Below, piece after piece: positions 6,679-7,092 of a stretch of DNA of 7,092 nt. The notes under the pieces were generated by a model. The model had not been told where the DNA came from. It was given only the letters and a program-made list of their open reading frames with translations, and did no database searches. Source of the stretch: Calditrichota bacterium (GTDB lineage Bacteria > Calditrichota > Calditrichia > RBG-13-44-9 > J075); assembly GCA_024275555.1 (NCBI GenBank), contig JAJRYW010000521.1, positions 1-7,092 of the forward strand. The letters run 5' to 3'. How positions within the stretch are numbered: position 1 is the first letter of the stretch; every line of letters starts with the position of its first letter. Both the position numbers and the translations under genes were made by a program.

Positions 6679-6932
6679 ATTAAATGGCTCAAGTTAAGGT
6701 CATGCTACGAATTGTTGAACAATCATAAATAAAAAAATCCCAAAACCCGTTTTTCCCCTGATTTATGGAAAAGCACTATTTTTACCGGCAATTACAATTT
6801 AAGCCGATAATTTAAGACGCAACCCCGTATGTTGTCAAGCGTCATCCACAATCGATTAGGCTTCCGTCATTGAAACAAATATATGAATGATTTTATTTCT
6901 TTATAAAACGTTTTGATGCAACCGGTTTGGAC
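6679..6932. other. AT-rich spacer with no recognised gene
   Basis: About 250 AT-rich bases with no ORF of convincing composition, no tRNA-like fold noticed and no clear promoter. The only local pattern seen is a short direct repeat AATTTAAG (6796-6803 and 6809-6816). Together with the flanking palindromes it makes the 520-base stretch 6573-7092 non-coding as far as I can tell. Confidence 0.5.
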
Positions 6933-7056
6933 TTTACCCTTGTTGCAAAAGCCGGAGGGCTTCAGAGCCAAGGCGTCAAGGGTGAAGTTGTAGTCGTTTA
7001 CCTCGAATCCTTGACAACACAGGATCTGAAGTTCTCCGGCTTTCCCGCAGGGTAAA
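6933..7056. repeat. 124-bp imperfect palindromic element
   Basis: The left arm (6933-6981) and the reverse complement of the right arm (7056-7009) align over about 48 positions. Strong blocks are TTTACCCT at the outer tips, GCCGGAG followed by CTTCAGA in the middle, and GTCAAGG at the inner end. The loop contains a further small hairpin, GGTGAA (6981-6986) with TTTACC (6997-7002). It resembles the other palindromes of this window in design but not in sequence. A structured RNA or a mobile hairpin element are both possible. Confidence 0.65.
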
Positions 7057-7092
7057 CAACATGGCAAAATAGACCCCATCCTTTGAATTCAC

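Noticed and set aside
6796..6816. Direct repeat AATTTAAG twice, 13 bases apart
   Set aside because: Eight AT-rich bases repeated once in AT-rich DNA is expected by chance; there is no third copy or associated feature.
6933..7056. Integron attC recombination site
   Set aside because: The length and bulged palindrome fit loosely, but the R' and R'' core sequences (RYYYAAC / GTTRRRY) are not at the arm tips and there is no integrase or cassette-like gene.
6867..7079. Minus-strand 70-aa open frame rich in cysteine
   Set aside because: It runs through the 6933-7056 palindrome, has no convincing ribosome site and no recognisable domain. Its composition is what a translated repeat gives.

Overview
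The window looks like chromosomal DNA from an environmental Gram-negative bacterium. My best guess is a delta-proteobacterium or Desulfobacterota relative, based on overall gene style, mid GC, and intergenic spacers filled with imperfect palindromic repeats. No taxonomic marker gene is present, so this is inference.

Left part (1-1152): a 145-bp imperfect palindrome (18-162) precedes one plus-strand gene, a classical short-chain dehydrogenase/reductase of 248 aa (188-934). Between it and the next gene lies a second palindromic repeat (982-1120) that itself appears to be interrupted by a small GC-rich hairpin insertion.

Central part (1153-6572, minus strand, read right to left): a compact operon of three genes. 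First is a two-pass membrane protein with a cytosolic DUF2760 domain (5763-6572, probable true start 6506). Next is an Hsp70/DnaK-like ATPase of 595 aa without a helical lid (3935-5722). Last is a second, paralogous Hsp70-like protein whose gene overlaps the first by four bases (ATGA) and carries a roughly 320-residue helical C-terminal extension of the DUF3731 type. This last gene is split by a -1 frame change at about 2688. Reading through it would give a 928-residue protein with perfect register against the upstream paralogue. The site has an A-AAA-TAA slip-like sequence followed by a small stem-loop, so a programmed frameshift is a formal alternative to a simple one-base deletion or sequencing error.

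Right part (6573-7092): 520 bases with no convincing gene. It holds a TATAAT-type -10 box for the operon, a 19/20 matched inverted repeat (6607-6678) and a fourth long imperfect palindrome (6933-7056).

The main biological interest is the conserved-looking DUF2760 / Hsp70 / Hsp70-DUF3731 module. Two divergent Hsp70 ATPases that lack the canonical linker and lid are encoded with a membrane protein whose soluble domain should face the same compartment. This suggests a membrane-recruited chaperone pair with no obvious J-protein or nucleotide-exchange factor nearby. Its function is not known to me.
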